From Comamonas sp. BIGb0124 (GTDB lineage Bacteria > Pseudomonadota > Gammaproteobacteria > Burkholderiales > Burkholderiaceae_C), in the NCBI RefSeq assembly GCF_003752175.1, contig NZ_RJVF01000009.1:558001-622000 (forward strand): a stretch of 64,000 nt of DNA, in the 5' to 3' direction. This document shows, in pieces, positions 1 through 8,603 of the stretch. A program made the translations under genes and the position numbers. The notes beneath the pieces are model-generated. The model made no database searches, had not been told where the DNA came from, and was given only the letters and a program-made list of their open reading frames with translations. Positions within the stretch are counted from its first letter, which is position 1. Each line of letters opens with the position of its first letter.

Positions 1-1
1 C

Positions 2-970
2 AGTCTCGAGGCGCAGAACTTCGGCCCGCTCGACGGCTACGGCGAACATGCGCTCCGGTATGGACGAGCCCGCGAATATGCCGATGTGGTGCGCAGGCTG
101 TGGGACAGCTGGGAAGACGACGCGGTGGTCGCGGACAAGGCCAGCGGGCAGTTCTCGCTGCCCGGAAAAGTGCATGCGTTGAATCACCGGGGCACCCATT
201 TCGATGTCGCCGGTCCGCTGAGCGTGCCGCGCTCGCCGCAGGGCCGGCCGGTGCAGGTCCAGGCCGGATCGTCGCCGGCCGGCCGCGACCTGGCTGCGTA
301 CAGTGCGGAAGCGGTCTTCACCGCCCAGCAGACCCTGGCCGACGCACAGGAGTTCTACGGCGACGTGAAGGCCCGGGCGCAGGCCTATGGGCGCGACGCC
401 GACAGCATCCGGATCCTGCCGGGCGCCTTCATCGTCACGGGCGCCAGCGAATCCGAGGCCAGGGACAAATTCCAGGCCCTGCAGGATCTCGTCCATCCGG
501 TGGTCGGCCTGAATTACATCCAGACCCACCTGGGCGGCGTCGACCTTTCGGGTTATCCGCTCGACGGCCCCGTTCCCGAGACGCTGCCTGCCACCGAAGG
601 CAACAAAAGCCGACAGGCGCTGCTGCTCGAGCTGGCGCGGCGCAAGCGCCTGACGATCCGCGAGCTCTATCTCGAAATCGCCGGTGCGCGCGGGCATTGG
701 CAACTCGTCGGCACGCCCGCAGAAATCGCCGATGCGCTGGAAACCTGCTTCCGAGAAGGCGGCGCCGACGGTTTCAATATCATGCCGCCGTCGCCGACGG
801 GGCTCGACGACTTCGTCCAACTGGTGCTGCCCGAGCTGCGCCGGCGAGGCCTGTTCCGCCACGAATACGGCGGCCGCACGCTGCGCGACCACCTGGGCCT
901 GAAGCGCCCGGCTTTCGGCTCTTCCTTCGCCACCCGCAGCGCCAAGGCAACTGCGGTGCCGCATTCCTGA
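2..970 (+). CDS. FMN-dependent monooxygenase, NtaA/SnaA/DszA family (5' end missing)
   Basis: The gene runs in from outside the window, and the last 322 residues are visible. The reading frame is open from base 2. The segment around EAQNFG, then RY-RA-EY-DVVRRLWDSW, is typical of the NtaA/SnaA/DszA group of flavin-dependent monooxygenases (bacterial luciferase fold), as are the later QAGSSPAGRDLAA and GADGFNIMPP stretches. Such enzymes use reduced FMN from a partner reductase to oxidise sulfur compounds, chelators or similar substrates in the cytoplasm. A sulfonate-type binding protein starts 23 bp downstream, so the two are probably co-transcribed, and organosulfur use is a reasonable guess. 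The complete homologue at 4663-5994 shares the same C-terminal layout. The substrate cannot be told from sequence. Confidence 0.9.
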   Translation, partial: SLEAQNFGPLDGYGEHALRYGRAREYADVVRRLWDSWEDDAVVADKASGQFSLPGKVHALNHRGTHFDVAGPLSVPRSPQGRPVQVQAGSSPAGRDLAAYSAEAVFTAQQTLADAQEFYGDVKARAQAYGRDADSIRILPGAFIVTGASESEARDKFQALQDLVHPVVGLNYIQTHLGGVDLSGYPLDGPVPETLPATEGNKSRQALLLELARRKRLTIRELYLEIAGARGHWQLVGTPAEIADALETCFREGGADGFNIMPPSPTGLDDFVQLVLPELRRRGLFRHEYGGRTLRDHLGLKRPAFGSSFATRSAKATAVPHS

Positions 971-993
971 AAACAGAACGGAACAACCTCTCC

Positions 994-2061
994 ATGCATC
1001 GCAGAAACTTCTCATTGGCCCTAGGCGCCTTGTCGCTGGCTACGCTGGCACCCTCGGTGTCGGCCCAGACCCCCGTGGTCGTGCGCTTGGGCTATTCGGG
1101 CATCGGCGCCGACAACCGCCAGTTCGCACAGGGCAATACCTGGGCGACCACGCATGCGCTGGGCCTGGTCGAGGAGGAGTTCAAGAACGACCCAGGCGTG
1201 AAGTTCGAATGGTATTTTTTCAGGGGCGCCGGACCGGCCGTGAATGAAGCGCTGGCCAACAAGCAGCTCGACTTCTATTCGCAAGGGGATCTGCCCTCGA
1301 TCATCGGGCGGGCCAGCAACCTGCGCAGCAAGATCCTGCTGGTCGGTGGCACGCGGCGTCCGGTTTACCTGGCAGTGCCGGCCCAATCGTCCATCCAGCG
1401 CATTGCCGAGTTACGCGGCAAGAAGGTGGCCCTGCAACTTGGGACCAACAACCATCTGGCGGCGGCCACGGTGCTCAAGGCGCACGGCCTGGGCAGCAAG
1501 GACCTGACCCTCGTCAACCTCGACAGTGCATCGGCCAACGCCGCGTTGGCGAGCAACGAGGTCGATGCGGCCTTTGGCGATGTCAGCTTTCTGCTGCTGC
1601 AGGCGCAGGGCCTCGTCCGGGTGGCCTACCAGAGCAACCAGGACACGCCGGCTGCCGCGCGCGTGGGGTCGACTTTTGTGTCGGAAGCCTTCGAGTCCCA
1701 GCATCCGGAGATCGTCGCACGGGTGGTCAAGGCCTTCACACGGGGTGCCCACTGGTCGTCCGTCGAGGCCAACCGCGACGAGCTGATCAAGGTCTGGGGC
1801 AAATCGGGAACGCCCGATTCGGTGCTGCGTGCCGATCTGGACGGCGTCGACCTGAAGCTGCGCCATTCGCCGCTGCTCGACGAGTACACCCGCAATCTCT
1901 ACCGCACCAAGGCCGCGCAGGCCCGCGAGTTCGGCCTGATTCGCCGCGACATCGAGGTCAACGACTGGTTCGAGCCCAAGTACCTGAATGCGGCGATCCG
2001 TGAGCTGAAGCTGGAGTCGTTCTGGACCCCGCACAACGCCGGCGACAAGCCCGTGGCCTGA
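994..2061 (+). CDS. ABC transporter substrate-binding protein, aliphatic sulfonate (SsuA) type
   Basis: 355 residues with an N-terminal export signal: RRNF, then a hydrophobic stretch ending SVSAQ near residue 24. The twin arginine could make it a Tat substrate. The mature protein resembles periplasmic SsuA/NitT/TauT-type binding proteins: YFFRGAGPAVNEALANKQLDF, the GKKVALQLGTN segment and the EVDAAFGD motif. It would capture an alkanesulfonate or similar anion for an ABC importer, but no permease or ATPase gene is in the window beside it. The open frame extends upstream to base 100, inside the monooxygenase gene. The ATG at 994 is chosen because it directly precedes the signal peptide. It lies 23 bp after the monooxygenase stop, consistent with one operon. 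Confidence 0.88.
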   Translation: MHRRNFSLALGALSLATLAPSVSAQTPVVVRLGYSGIGADNRQFAQGNTWATTHALGLVEEEFKNDPGVKFEWYFFRGAGPAVNEALANKQLDFYSQGDLPSIIGRASNLRSKILLVGGTRRPVYLAVPAQSSIQRIAELRGKKVALQLGTNNHLAAATVLKAHGLGSKDLTLVNLDSASANAALASNEVDAAFGDVSFLLLQAQGLVRVAYQSNQDTPAAARVGSTFVSEAFESQHPEIVARVVKAFTRGAHWSSVEANRDELIKVWGKSGTPDSVLRADLDGVDLKLRHSPLLDEYTRNLYRTKAAQAREFGLIRRDIEVNDWFEPKYLNAAIRELKLESFWTPHNAGDKPVA

Positions 2062-2086
2062 GGCTCGCGGAGGGCGGCTGCCAGGC

Positions 2087-3490
2087 CTAGGCCGGGCGCC
2101 TGGACCATCGGTGCCGTTCGCTCAGCGCCAGCATGGCGATCGCGGCCAGGCAGACGGCGGCCAGCAGCAGCATCACGGCCTGGTAGCCGGCCACGAACGC
2201 GCCGTCGGGCGGCGTGGTCCCGGCCCGTGCCGACACCCCCGTGTACAGGGCGGTCGCGAGGGCCAGGCCCACGGCGCCGCCCAGGTTGTGCAGCGTCGTG
2301 GCCATGCCCAGCGCCATGCCCGAGAGGTCTCGCGGCAAGGCCGACAGCGCAGCCGTGATCGAGGGGCCGAGCACGCTGCCCCAGCCCACGCCCATGCAGG
2401 CAAAGGCCGTGACCACCCAGAGCCACGAGGTGCTGGCCGTGAAGGCCGATTGCATCAGCGCCGATGCCAGCAGGGCCGTGAAGCCCGCCAGCATCACCGG
2501 GCCGCAGCCCACCCGGTCGCACCAGCGACCGGCCCACGGCGAGGCCAATGCCATCGACGCAGTGGTCGGCAGCAGCAGCCAGCCGGTCGATGCGCTGTCC
2601 AGAAGCCGCAGTTCCCCGAGGTACAGGGGCATCAGGAAAAACGCCGCGCAGTAGAAAAAGGCCAGGGCTGCCGTCGCGCCCGCCGCGACCAGGAAACGCG
2701 GCTGCATGAACAGGGCGATGCGCAGCAGCGGCGCTGCCGTGCGGCGCTCGACGACCACCAGGGCGCCGGACAAGCCCAACGCCGCGGCCAGCAGACCCAG
2801 GGTGTGGCGCGATGCCCAGCCCCAGTCGGCGCCATGAATCACCACGCCCAGCCAGCACGGCAGCGCAGCCAGCAGCAGGGCGGCCGCAGGCCAGTCGAAT
2901 CGGCCGGCCACGGGCGGGCGGCTGTCCGCAGCCAGTCGCCCCGCACACAGCGCCAGGCTGGCGCCGATCAGGGGCACGTTGAGCAAAAAGATCCAGCGCC
3001 AATCCAGCAGTTCCACCAGCAGGCCGCCGACGACCGGCCCCAATGCCAGGCCCAGACCGTTCACGCTGAACAGCAGCCCCAGCGCCTTGCCGCGCCGGTT
3101 GTCCGGAAACATCGAAGCGACCAGCCCGGCCGACGCCGTGTAGAGCCCGGCCGTGGCCATGCCCTGGAGCAGTCGCCAGCCCACCAGCGCCGTCAATCCG
3201 GTGGACAGGCCGGCGCCCAGCGAGGCCAGGCCGAACACCACCATGCTGACCCGCATCGCGCGGCGCATGCCGTGCCGATCCGCCCAAAGGCCCACGGCGA
3301 TGGTGCAGCTGGACAAAGCCATCACAAACGCGGTGATCACCCATTGCACCTGTTCGATGCCCAGGCCCAGGTCGGCCTGGATGTGGGGAATCGCGGTGTT
3401 GACGATGGTGAAGTCGATGCAGCCGAGGAAGCTGGCCATGGCGATGCCCGCCATGGCCAGCCTGCGCGACCGTTCTGCCGGTTGGGTCAT
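2087..3490 (-). CDS. MFS drug/metabolite exporter, DHA2 (EmrB/QacA) family
   Basis: 467 residues, almost wholly hydrophobic with many membrane segments, long enough for the 14-helix DHA2 type. The first helix carries DFTIVNTAIPHI, the hallmark D-x2-IVN-A-P-I motif of this family. Motif A (GLWADRHGMRR) follows the second helix. It would be an inner-membrane proton-driven exporter. The ATG at 3490 is preferred over the in-frame upstream start at 3511 because an AGGAG sequence lies about 8 nt before it. It is divergent from the LysR gene at 3616 with a 125 bp gap, the usual arrangement of an efflux pump and its regulator. The substrate is unknown. Confidence 0.9.
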   Translation of the reverse strand: MTQPAERSRRLAMAGIAMASFLGCIDFTIVNTAIPHIQADLGLGIEQVQWVITAFVMALSSCTIAVGLWADRHGMRRAMRVSMVVFGLASLGAGLSTGLTALVGWRLLQGMATAGLYTASAGLVASMFPDNRRGKALGLLFSVNGLGLALGPVVGGLLVELLDWRWIFLLNVPLIGASLALCAGRLAADSRPPVAGRFDWPAAALLLAALPCWLGVVIHGADWGWASRHTLGLLAAALGLSGALVVVERRTAAPLLRIALFMQPRFLVAAGATAALAFFYCAAFFLMPLYLGELRLLDSASTGWLLLPTTASMALASPWAGRWCDRVGCGPVMLAGFTALLASALMQSAFTASTSWLWVVTAFACMGVGWGSVLGPSITAALSALPRDLSGMALGMATTLHNLGGAVGLALATALYTGVSARAGTTPPDGAFVAGYQAVMLLLAAVCLAAIAMLALSERHRWSRRPA

Positions 3491-3615
3491 GAAAAAAAGC
3501 TCCTGCAACACAAGAACCCCCTTCGAAAAAAGGGGGGCAGGGCATGCTAATGAATAAACCGGTGATCGGATGGATAGAATTTATCGCAACATTGGAGACT
3601 TCAAGTATCAAATCG
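3491..3615. promoter_or_regulatory. Divergent promoter region, MFS exporter / LysR regulator
   Basis: This 125 bp stretch separates two divergent genes and must carry both promoters. It is AT-richer than its surroundings. It holds an interrupted inverted repeat, GATA-N5-TATC at about 3570-3582, which could be part of a LysR-type binding site. That is inference only; no clear -35/-10 pair was assigned. Confidence 0.4.
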
Positions 3616-4515
3616 ATGCACCAACCCACCGATCATTTCCAGGGCATTCCCGCCTTCGTCCAGGCGGTGGAGTGCGGCAGTTTCAGCGTGGCATCGCGCC
3701 GGATGGGGCTGTCGCCCTCGAGTGTCGGCAAGGCGGTCGCGCGGCTGGAGCAGCGGCTGGGGGTGCAACTGTTCCAGCGAACCACCCGCCGGCTCTCGCT
3801 CACCGACGAGGGGGCCGACTTCTACGAAAGCTGCCTGCGCGCCGTCTCGGAACTCGACCGGGCGACGGGCCGCGCCCGCGACAGCCGACGCCAGCCTGCT
3901 GGCCGTGTACGCATCGCCTTGCCCTCGCTGTATGGCCGTGTGCGCGTGATGCCGGTCCTGATCGCGTCGAGCCAAAGCCATCCGGAACTCGATCTGGATG
4001 TGCTGTTTTCGAGCCGCGCCGTCGACCTGATCGAGGAAGGTTTCGATCTGGCCGTACGCATCGGCCGGCTGGACAGCAGTGCAACGCATGTGGCGCGTCG
4101 TCTGGGCGAGCAGGCCCTGATGCTGAGCGCATCGCCCGCGTATCTTCGGCAGCACGGCACGCCGGCGACCCTGGACGAGCTGGCGCAGCACACCTGCATC
4201 GCCCGCCTGCGCGAGGGGCGGCACGAAGCCTGGCAGTTCCGCGAGGGTGCAATGGGCAGCTCGCGCCTGCCGCAGAACGCACGCTTCAGGTTCAGCGACT
4301 TCGATGCGGTGAAGGAGGCCGCGCTGGCGGGGCTGGGTCTGGCGCAATTGCCCGCCTGGTTCATCTCGGACGCGCTGCGGGCCGGCCGGCTGCGCCCCGT
4401 GCTGCCGGAATGGCAGCCCCCGCCCCTGCCCATCCATGTCCTCTGGGCGCGCACCACACGCATGAGCGCACGCATGCGTGTGGTCATCGATGCCTTGGCC
4501 GACGGCTGCGGCTGA
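3616..4515 (+). CDS. LysR-family transcriptional regulator
   Basis: 299 residues, the normal LysR length. The N-terminal winged helix-turn-helix is clear: FVQAVECGSFSVASRRMGLS, then SSVGKAVARLEQRLGVQLFQRTTRRLSLTDEG at about residues 12-60. An effector-binding domain follows, with the VRIALPS and SRAVDLIEEGFDLAVRIG segments of the AaeR/CrgA-like group. The frame is open back to 3544, but the ATG at 3616 gives the standard N terminus. It probably controls the divergent MFS exporter. The inducer is unknown. Confidence 0.9.
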   Translation: MHQPTDHFQGIPAFVQAVECGSFSVASRRMGLSPSSVGKAVARLEQRLGVQLFQRTTRRLSLTDEGADFYESCLRAVSELDRATGRARDSRRQPAGRVRIALPSLYGRVRVMPVLIASSQSHPELDLDVLFSSRAVDLIEEGFDLAVRIGRLDSSATHVARRLGEQALMLSASPAYLRQHGTPATLDELAQHTCIARLREGRHEAWQFREGAMGSSRLPQNARFRFSDFDAVKEAALAGLGLAQLPAWFISDALRAGRLRPVLPEWQPPPLPIHVLWARTTRMSARMRVVIDALADGCG

Positions 4516-4662
4516 TCTCGACCGTCTGGGCCTGAAATCCACTGGCCTGCACGATTATCCGGTGCCTGATACGCTTGCTTGGATCGCTGCCGCATGGGTT
4601 CTGCGAGCCTTCGTGCCCGAAGTGTGCGGTCTGCCTTGTCTTTTCTCCACGAGGTCTTCGTC

Positions 4663-5994
4663 ATGGGTTCGATTCGCCAACTCAAGCTCGGCGCTTTCAT
4701 GCGGCCGGTCAGCATTCACACCGGTGCCTGGCGTTATCCAGGCGCCTGGCCCGATGCCAACTTCAACCTCACCCGGCTCAAGTACCTGGTCCAGCGGCTC
4801 GAGGAAGCCCGGTTCGATGCCTTCTTCATGGCCGATCATCTGGCGGTTCTGAACATGCCCATGGCCGCGCTCAGGCGCAGCCATACCGTGACCTCGTTCG
4901 AACCCTTCACCTTGCTGTCGGCGCTCAGCCAGTGCACGAGCCGTATCGGGCTGGTCGCCACGGCCTCGACGACATTCGACGAGCCCTATCACATCGCCCG
5001 GCGTTTCGCTTCGCTCGACCATCTCAGCGAAGGGCGGGCCGGATGGAACATCGTGACCACGAGCAATCCCGATGCCGCGCGCAACTTCGGCCGCGACAGC
5101 CATGTGCCGCACGACCAGCGCTACACCCGGGCCCGCGAGTTCTACGACGTCGTGACCGGTCTGTGGGACAGCTGGGCGGACGATGCCTTCGTGCGGGATG
5201 TGGCAGGGGGCGACTTCTTCGATCCCGAACGGCTGCATGTGCTCGCGCACCGGGGACCGAGCCTGTCGGTGCAGGGCCCGCTCAACATCGCGCGGCCCGT
5301 GCAGGGGTGGCCGGTGATCGTGCAGGCGGGAGCCTCCGAGCCCGGGCGGCAGCTCGCAGCGGAGACTGCCGAAGTCGTTTTCACCTCGGTGCCCAGCCTG
5401 GCCGAAGGCCAGCGTTTCTATGCCGATGTGAAGGGGCGCATGGCGGCAGCGGGGCGGCATCCGGACCATCTCAAGATCCTGCCCGGCGCATTCGTGGTGC
5501 TTGGCCAGACCGACGAGGAGGCACGGGCCACGCGCAGCCGGCTCGACTCGCTGGTGCACATGGACAGCGGCATGGCGGCCCTCTCGATCGCCCTGGGCCA
5601 CGATGCCTCGGGATTCGATCTCGACGGCCCCTTGCCCGAAGTGCCGCCCTCCAACGAAAGCAAGAGCGGGCAGGAGCGCGTGATCGCCCTGGCACGCCGG
5701 GAGAACCTGACCGTGCGCCAGTTGGCACAGAGGCTGGCCGGTTACGGCGGACTGGCTTTTGTCGGCTCGGTTCGCACGGTGGCCGACGAGATGGAGCGCT
5801 GGCTCAAGGAAGAGGGAGCCGACGGCTTCAACATCATGTTCCCCTGGCTGCCCGGCGGGCTCGACGTCTTTGTCGAGCAACTGGTGCCCGAGCTGCAGCG
5901 GCGAGGCATCTTCCGCACCGAATACGAAGGAACGACGCTGCGGGAGAACCTGGGGCTGCCGCGGCCGGGCAACCGGTTCTTCCCGGCGGACTGA
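4663..5994 (+). CDS. FMN-dependent monooxygenase, NtaA/SnaA/DszA family
   Basis: 443 residues, the usual family length. Typical segments appear in order: KLGAFMRP at the start, W-YPGA and FDAFFMADH near residues 25-60, TSRIGLVATASTTFDEPYHIARRFASLDHLS near 90-120, GRAGWNIVTTSN, the H-QRYTRAREFYDVVTGLWDSW signature, and GADGFNIMFPWLPGGLDVF near the end. It is predicted to be a cytoplasmic luciferase-like enzyme using FMNH2 from a separate reductase. The ATG at 4663 is chosen over upstream in-frame starts because a GAGG motif sits 8 nt before it and it begins the conserved domain. It is homologous to the truncated gene at the left edge, so two such oxygenases lie within 6 kb. The substrate is unknown. 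Confidence 0.92.
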   Translation: MGSIRQLKLGAFMRPVSIHTGAWRYPGAWPDANFNLTRLKYLVQRLEEARFDAFFMADHLAVLNMPMAALRRSHTVTSFEPFTLLSALSQCTSRIGLVATASTTFDEPYHIARRFASLDHLSEGRAGWNIVTTSNPDAARNFGRDSHVPHDQRYTRAREFYDVVTGLWDSWADDAFVRDVAGGDFFDPERLHVLAHRGPSLSVQGPLNIARPVQGWPVIVQAGASEPGRQLAAETAEVVFTSVPSLAEGQRFYADVKGRMAAAGRHPDHLKILPGAFVVLGQTDEEARATRSRLDSLVHMDSGMAALSIALGHDASGFDLDGPLPEVPPSNESKSGQERVIALARRENLTVRQLAQRLAGYGGLAFVGSVRTVADEMERWLKEEGADGFNIMFPWLPGGLDVFVEQLVPELQRRGIFRTEYEGTTLRENLGLPRPGNRFFPAD

Positions 5995-6009
5995 CAGTGT
6001 CGACCACGG

Positions 6010-6034
6010 GCCCCGCGTCGATCCGGCGCGGGGC
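6010..6034. terminator. GC-rich hairpin between convergent genes
   Basis: An 8 bp perfect stem (GCCCCGCG with CGCGGGGC) and a 9 nt loop lie in the 50 bp gap between the convergent monooxygenase and gudD genes. There is no T-tract on either strand, so it could halt transcription only weakly or with help. Confidence 0.35.
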
Positions 6035-6044
6035 GCTTGCCGGC

Positions 6045-7394
6045 TCAACGCACCATGCAGGGACGCTTGTTGTCGAAAGTCCAGTTGGGCACCAGGAACT
6101 GCATGGCGATGGCGTCGTCGCGCGCGCCCAGGCCGTGTTGCAGGTAGAGCTGATGGGCGCGTTCCACCGCGTCCAGATCGAGCTCGATGCCGAGGCCGCC
6201 GCGCTGCGGCAGCTCGATGTAGCCGCCCTTGATCTGCAGCGGGTTCCGGGTGAGTGCCTGGCCGTCCTGCCAGATCCAGTGCGTGTCGATGGCGGTGACG
6301 CGGCCGGGGGCGGCAGCGCCCACGTGGGTGAACATGGCCAGCGAGATATCGAAATGGTTGTTGGAGTGTGAACCCCAGGTCAGGCCGAAAGCCTGGCAGA
6401 GCTGCGCCACGCGCACCGAGCCGGCAAGCGTCCAGAAGTGAGGATCGGCCAGGGGGATGTCCACCGACTGAAGGGACAGCGAGTGGGCCATCTGGCGCCA
6501 GTCGGTGGCCACCATGTTGGTGGCGGTGGGCAGGCCGGTGGCGCGGCGGAACTCGGCCATCACCTCGCGGCCGGAATACACATCCTCGGCACCGCAGGGG
6601 TCTTCCGCATAGGCGAGCACGCCATGGAGGTCGCGCGTGATGCGGATGGCATCCTTGAGCAGCCAGCCGCCGTTGGGGTCGAGCGTGATGCGGGCCTGGG
6701 GGAAACGTTCGTGCAGCGCACGGATGGCCTCGACCTCTTCCTCGCCGCGCAGCACGCCGCCCTTGAGCTTGAAGTCCTCGAAGCCGTAGCGGGTGTAGGC
6801 CGCTTCGGCGAGCGCGACGATGGCCTCGGGCGTCATGGCCTTCTCGTGGCGCAGGCGGGTCCAGTCGTCGGGTGCGTCGGGCGCGGTCTGGTAGGGGAGA
6901 TCGGTGAGGGTGCGGTCGCCGACGTAGAACAGGTAGCCGAGCATCTGCACGGAGGTGCGCTGGACGCCTTCGCCGAGCAAGGCGGCAACGGGCACGCCGA
7001 GGTGCTGGCCGAGCAGGTCGAGCAGCGCGGATTCGGCGGCGGTGACGGCGTGGATGGCGATGCGAAGGTCGAAAGTCTGCTGGCCGCGGCCGGCGCTGTC
7101 GCGCGTGGCGAACTGCGTGCGCATGGCATTGAGCACGGCGTTGTAGTTGCCGACGGGCTGGCCGACCACCAGTTCGCGGGCATCCTCGAGGGTCTGGCGG
7201 ATCTTTTCGCCGCCCGGGACTTCGCCGACGCCGGTGTTGCCCGCGCTGTCGGTGAGGATGAGGATGTTGCGGGTGAAGAACGGAGCGTGCGCGCCGCTGA
7301 GGTTGAGCAGCATCGAGTCGTGGCCGGCAACCGGCACCACGCGCAGATCGGTGACGACGGGGGTCGTGGAAGGGGCAGAGGAAAAAAGAGTCAT
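6045..7394 (-). CDS. gudD: Glucarate dehydratase
   Basis: 449 residues, enolase superfamily. It dehydrates D-glucarate (and usually L-idarate) to 5-keto-4-deoxyglucarate in the cytoplasm. All active-site residues of the E. coli enzyme are found at a constant +4 offset: K209 and K211 in KLKGG, D239 (LDPNGG), E264 (AEDPCG), N293 (ATNM) and H343 (SHSNNHFD). It is downstream of a Bug-type binding protein on the same strand (68 bp apart) with a LacI regulator further upstream, so this looks like an aldarate uptake and degradation unit. The next enzyme of the pathway (keto-deoxyglucarate dehydratase or aldolase) is not in the window. A weak terminator-like hairpin in the gap may make gudD expression lower than that of the transporter gene. 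Confidence 0.96.
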   Translation of the reverse strand: MTLFSSAPSTTPVVTDLRVVPVAGHDSMLLNLSGAHAPFFTRNILILTDSAGNTGVGEVPGGEKIRQTLEDARELVVGQPVGNYNAVLNAMRTQFATRDSAGRGQQTFDLRIAIHAVTAAESALLDLLGQHLGVPVAALLGEGVQRTSVQMLGYLFYVGDRTLTDLPYQTAPDAPDDWTRLRHEKAMTPEAIVALAEAAYTRYGFEDFKLKGGVLRGEEEVEAIRALHERFPQARITLDPNGGWLLKDAIRITRDLHGVLAYAEDPCGAEDVYSGREVMAEFRRATGLPTATNMVATDWRQMAHSLSLQSVDIPLADPHFWTLAGSVRVAQLCQAFGLTWGSHSNNHFDISLAMFTHVGAAAPGRVTAIDTHWIWQDGQALTRNPLQIKGGYIELPQRGGLGIELDLDAVERAHQLYLQHGLGARDDAIAMQFLVPNWTFDNKRPCMVR

Positions 7395-7423
7395 GGCAGT
7401 CTGCGCTAAAAAGATTCAAACAA

Positions 7424-7446
7424 GAAAACCCGGCACGCGGCCGGGT
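7424..7446 (-). terminator. Weak intrinsic terminator between the Bug gene and gudD
   Basis: On the minus strand ACCCGGC pairs with GCCGGGT around a 5 nt loop and is followed by TTTTCTTG. It lies between the Bug-type gene and gudD in the direction of transcription, so it may act as a partial terminator that sets the ratio of the two products. Confidence 0.45.
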
Positions 7447-7462
7447 GGATCGCCGTCTGGCG

Positions 7463-8443
7463 TTATTGGCCGGTGATGCCGCCGGTCTCGATCACCTGTT
7501 TCCAGCGCGCGAACTCCTTGGCCTGGAACTGGGCGAACTCCTCGGGACTGTTGGCGACGACTTCCAGTCCCACATCGGTGAAAGGCTTGCTCACGGCCGG
7601 GTCCTGCAGCGCCTTGACGATGCCGGCGTGCAGCTTGGCCTTCACGTCGGCCGGCAGGTTCTTCGGTGCGGCGATACCCTGCCAGGCGTACACGTCGACA
7701 CCCTGGATGCCGCTTTCTGCGAGTGTAGGCACATCGGGCAGAACAGGCGAGCGCTTGCTGCCGGTGACCGCGATGGGCTTGAGCTTGCCCGACTTGATGT
7801 GGGCGAACACCGTGTTCACGTTCTGGAAGGACATGTCGACCTGGCTGCCCAGCAGATCGGCCGTGGCGGGAGCGCCGCCCTTGTAGGGCACATGCAGGCC
7901 CTGGGTGCCGGTCTTCTGCCAGAACAGTTCGGCCGTGAGGTGATCGGACGAACCCGCGCCCGAGGTCGCGAAACTCACAGCGCCGGGCTTGGCCTTGAGC
8001 ATCGCCAGCACGTCCTGAACGGTGTTGACCTTGGCTGCCAGCGTGGGGTTGACCACCAGCACGTTGGGCGTCTGCACGGCCACGGTGATGTAGGTGAAGT
8101 CCTTGAGCGGATCGTAGGTCAGGCCCTTGATGAGGTGGGGAGCCACGACCAGCGGGGCCAGCGACGAAACCAGCAGGGTGTAGCCGTCGCCCGGTGCGCG
8201 CGCGACCTGCGCGGCGCCGATGCTGCCGGTGGCGCCGGCCTTGTTGTCGACCACGAACGTCTGCTTGAACTGATCGCCCAGATGGTTGCCCAGCGAACGT
8301 GCGATGGTGTCGGTGGAGCCGCCGGCCGGGAACGGCACGATGATGGTGACCGGCTTGTCGGGCCATGCCCAGGCGCTACCGGCCGAAGCCAGTGCCGTCA
8401 GCGCCACGCCGATGGCGGCTGCTGTCTTTTTGATTGCATTCAT
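7463..8443 (-). CDS. Tripartite tricarboxylate transporter substrate-binding protein, Bug (TctC) family
   Basis: 326 residues with a signal peptide (hydrophobic core about 10-22, cleavage after GSAWA near residue 26). Family features are W-WPDKPVTIIVPFPAGGSTDTIARSL at the mature N terminus, FVVDNKAGATGSIGA, and the GVDVYAWQGIAAPK segment. Bug proteins are periplasmic carboxylate binders abundant in Burkholderiales, and many are orphans lacking TctAB membrane partners. None is seen here. It shares a strand with gudD, which suggests that it binds glucarate or a related acid, but that is inference. GGAGA lies about 8 nt before the ATG. Two LacI-type operators lie upstream. Confidence 0.93.
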   Translation of the reverse strand: MNAIKKTAAAIGVALTALASAGSAWAWPDKPVTIIVPFPAGGSTDTIARSLGNHLGDQFKQTFVVDNKAGATGSIGAAQVARAPGDGYTLLVSSLAPLVVAPHLIKGLTYDPLKDFTYITVAVQTPNVLVVNPTLAAKVNTVQDVLAMLKAKPGAVSFATSGAGSSDHLTAELFWQKTGTQGLHVPYKGGAPATADLLGSQVDMSFQNVNTVFAHIKSGKLKPIAVTGSKRSPVLPDVPTLAESGIQGVDVYAWQGIAAPKNLPADVKAKLHAGIVKALQDPAVSKPFTDVGLEVVANSPEEFAQFQAKEFARWKQVIETGGITGQ

Positions 8444-8506
8444 GTCTGTCTCCAGTTCGAAAAAGAGGGTTTGAGGCCGCCCCCGGACTTTTATCGTTGT
8501 TGTCGA

Positions 8507-8518
8507 GGTAACGTTAAC
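8507..8518. promoter_or_regulatory. LacI-type operator, copy 1 (GGTAACGTTAAC)
   Basis: A 12 bp site with a perfect 8 bp palindromic core, TAACGTTA, and a central CG as in classical LacI/GalR-family operators. It is the exact reverse complement of the second copy at 8538-8549. Coordinates could be off by one base. It is about 65 bp upstream of the Bug gene start. Confidence 0.7.
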
Positions 8519-8537
8519 ATCACGGCATTGAAGGATT

Positions 8538-8549
8538 GTTAACGTTACC
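8538..8549. promoter_or_regulatory. LacI-type operator, copy 2 (GTTAACGTTACC)
   Basis: Inverted copy of the site at 8507-8518, with centres about 31 bp apart (three helical turns). It lies between the Bug-gudD unit and the LacI-family gene that ends at 8604. The most likely binder is that LacI protein, with two dimers or one tetramer on the same DNA face. This is inference from sequence symmetry. Confidence 0.7.
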
Positions 8550-8603
8550 TGACGGTCCGTAATCAGTGAAAACCCGAGTCGGGAGGGTGAACGCTGCGCG
8601 CCA

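Noticed and set aside
1899-3629. Long open frame on the minus strand overlapping the MFS gene in another frame
   Set aside because: Shadow of the real DHA2 gene. Its translation is rich in Gly/Arg/His/Pro with no domain, as expected from high-GC third positions.
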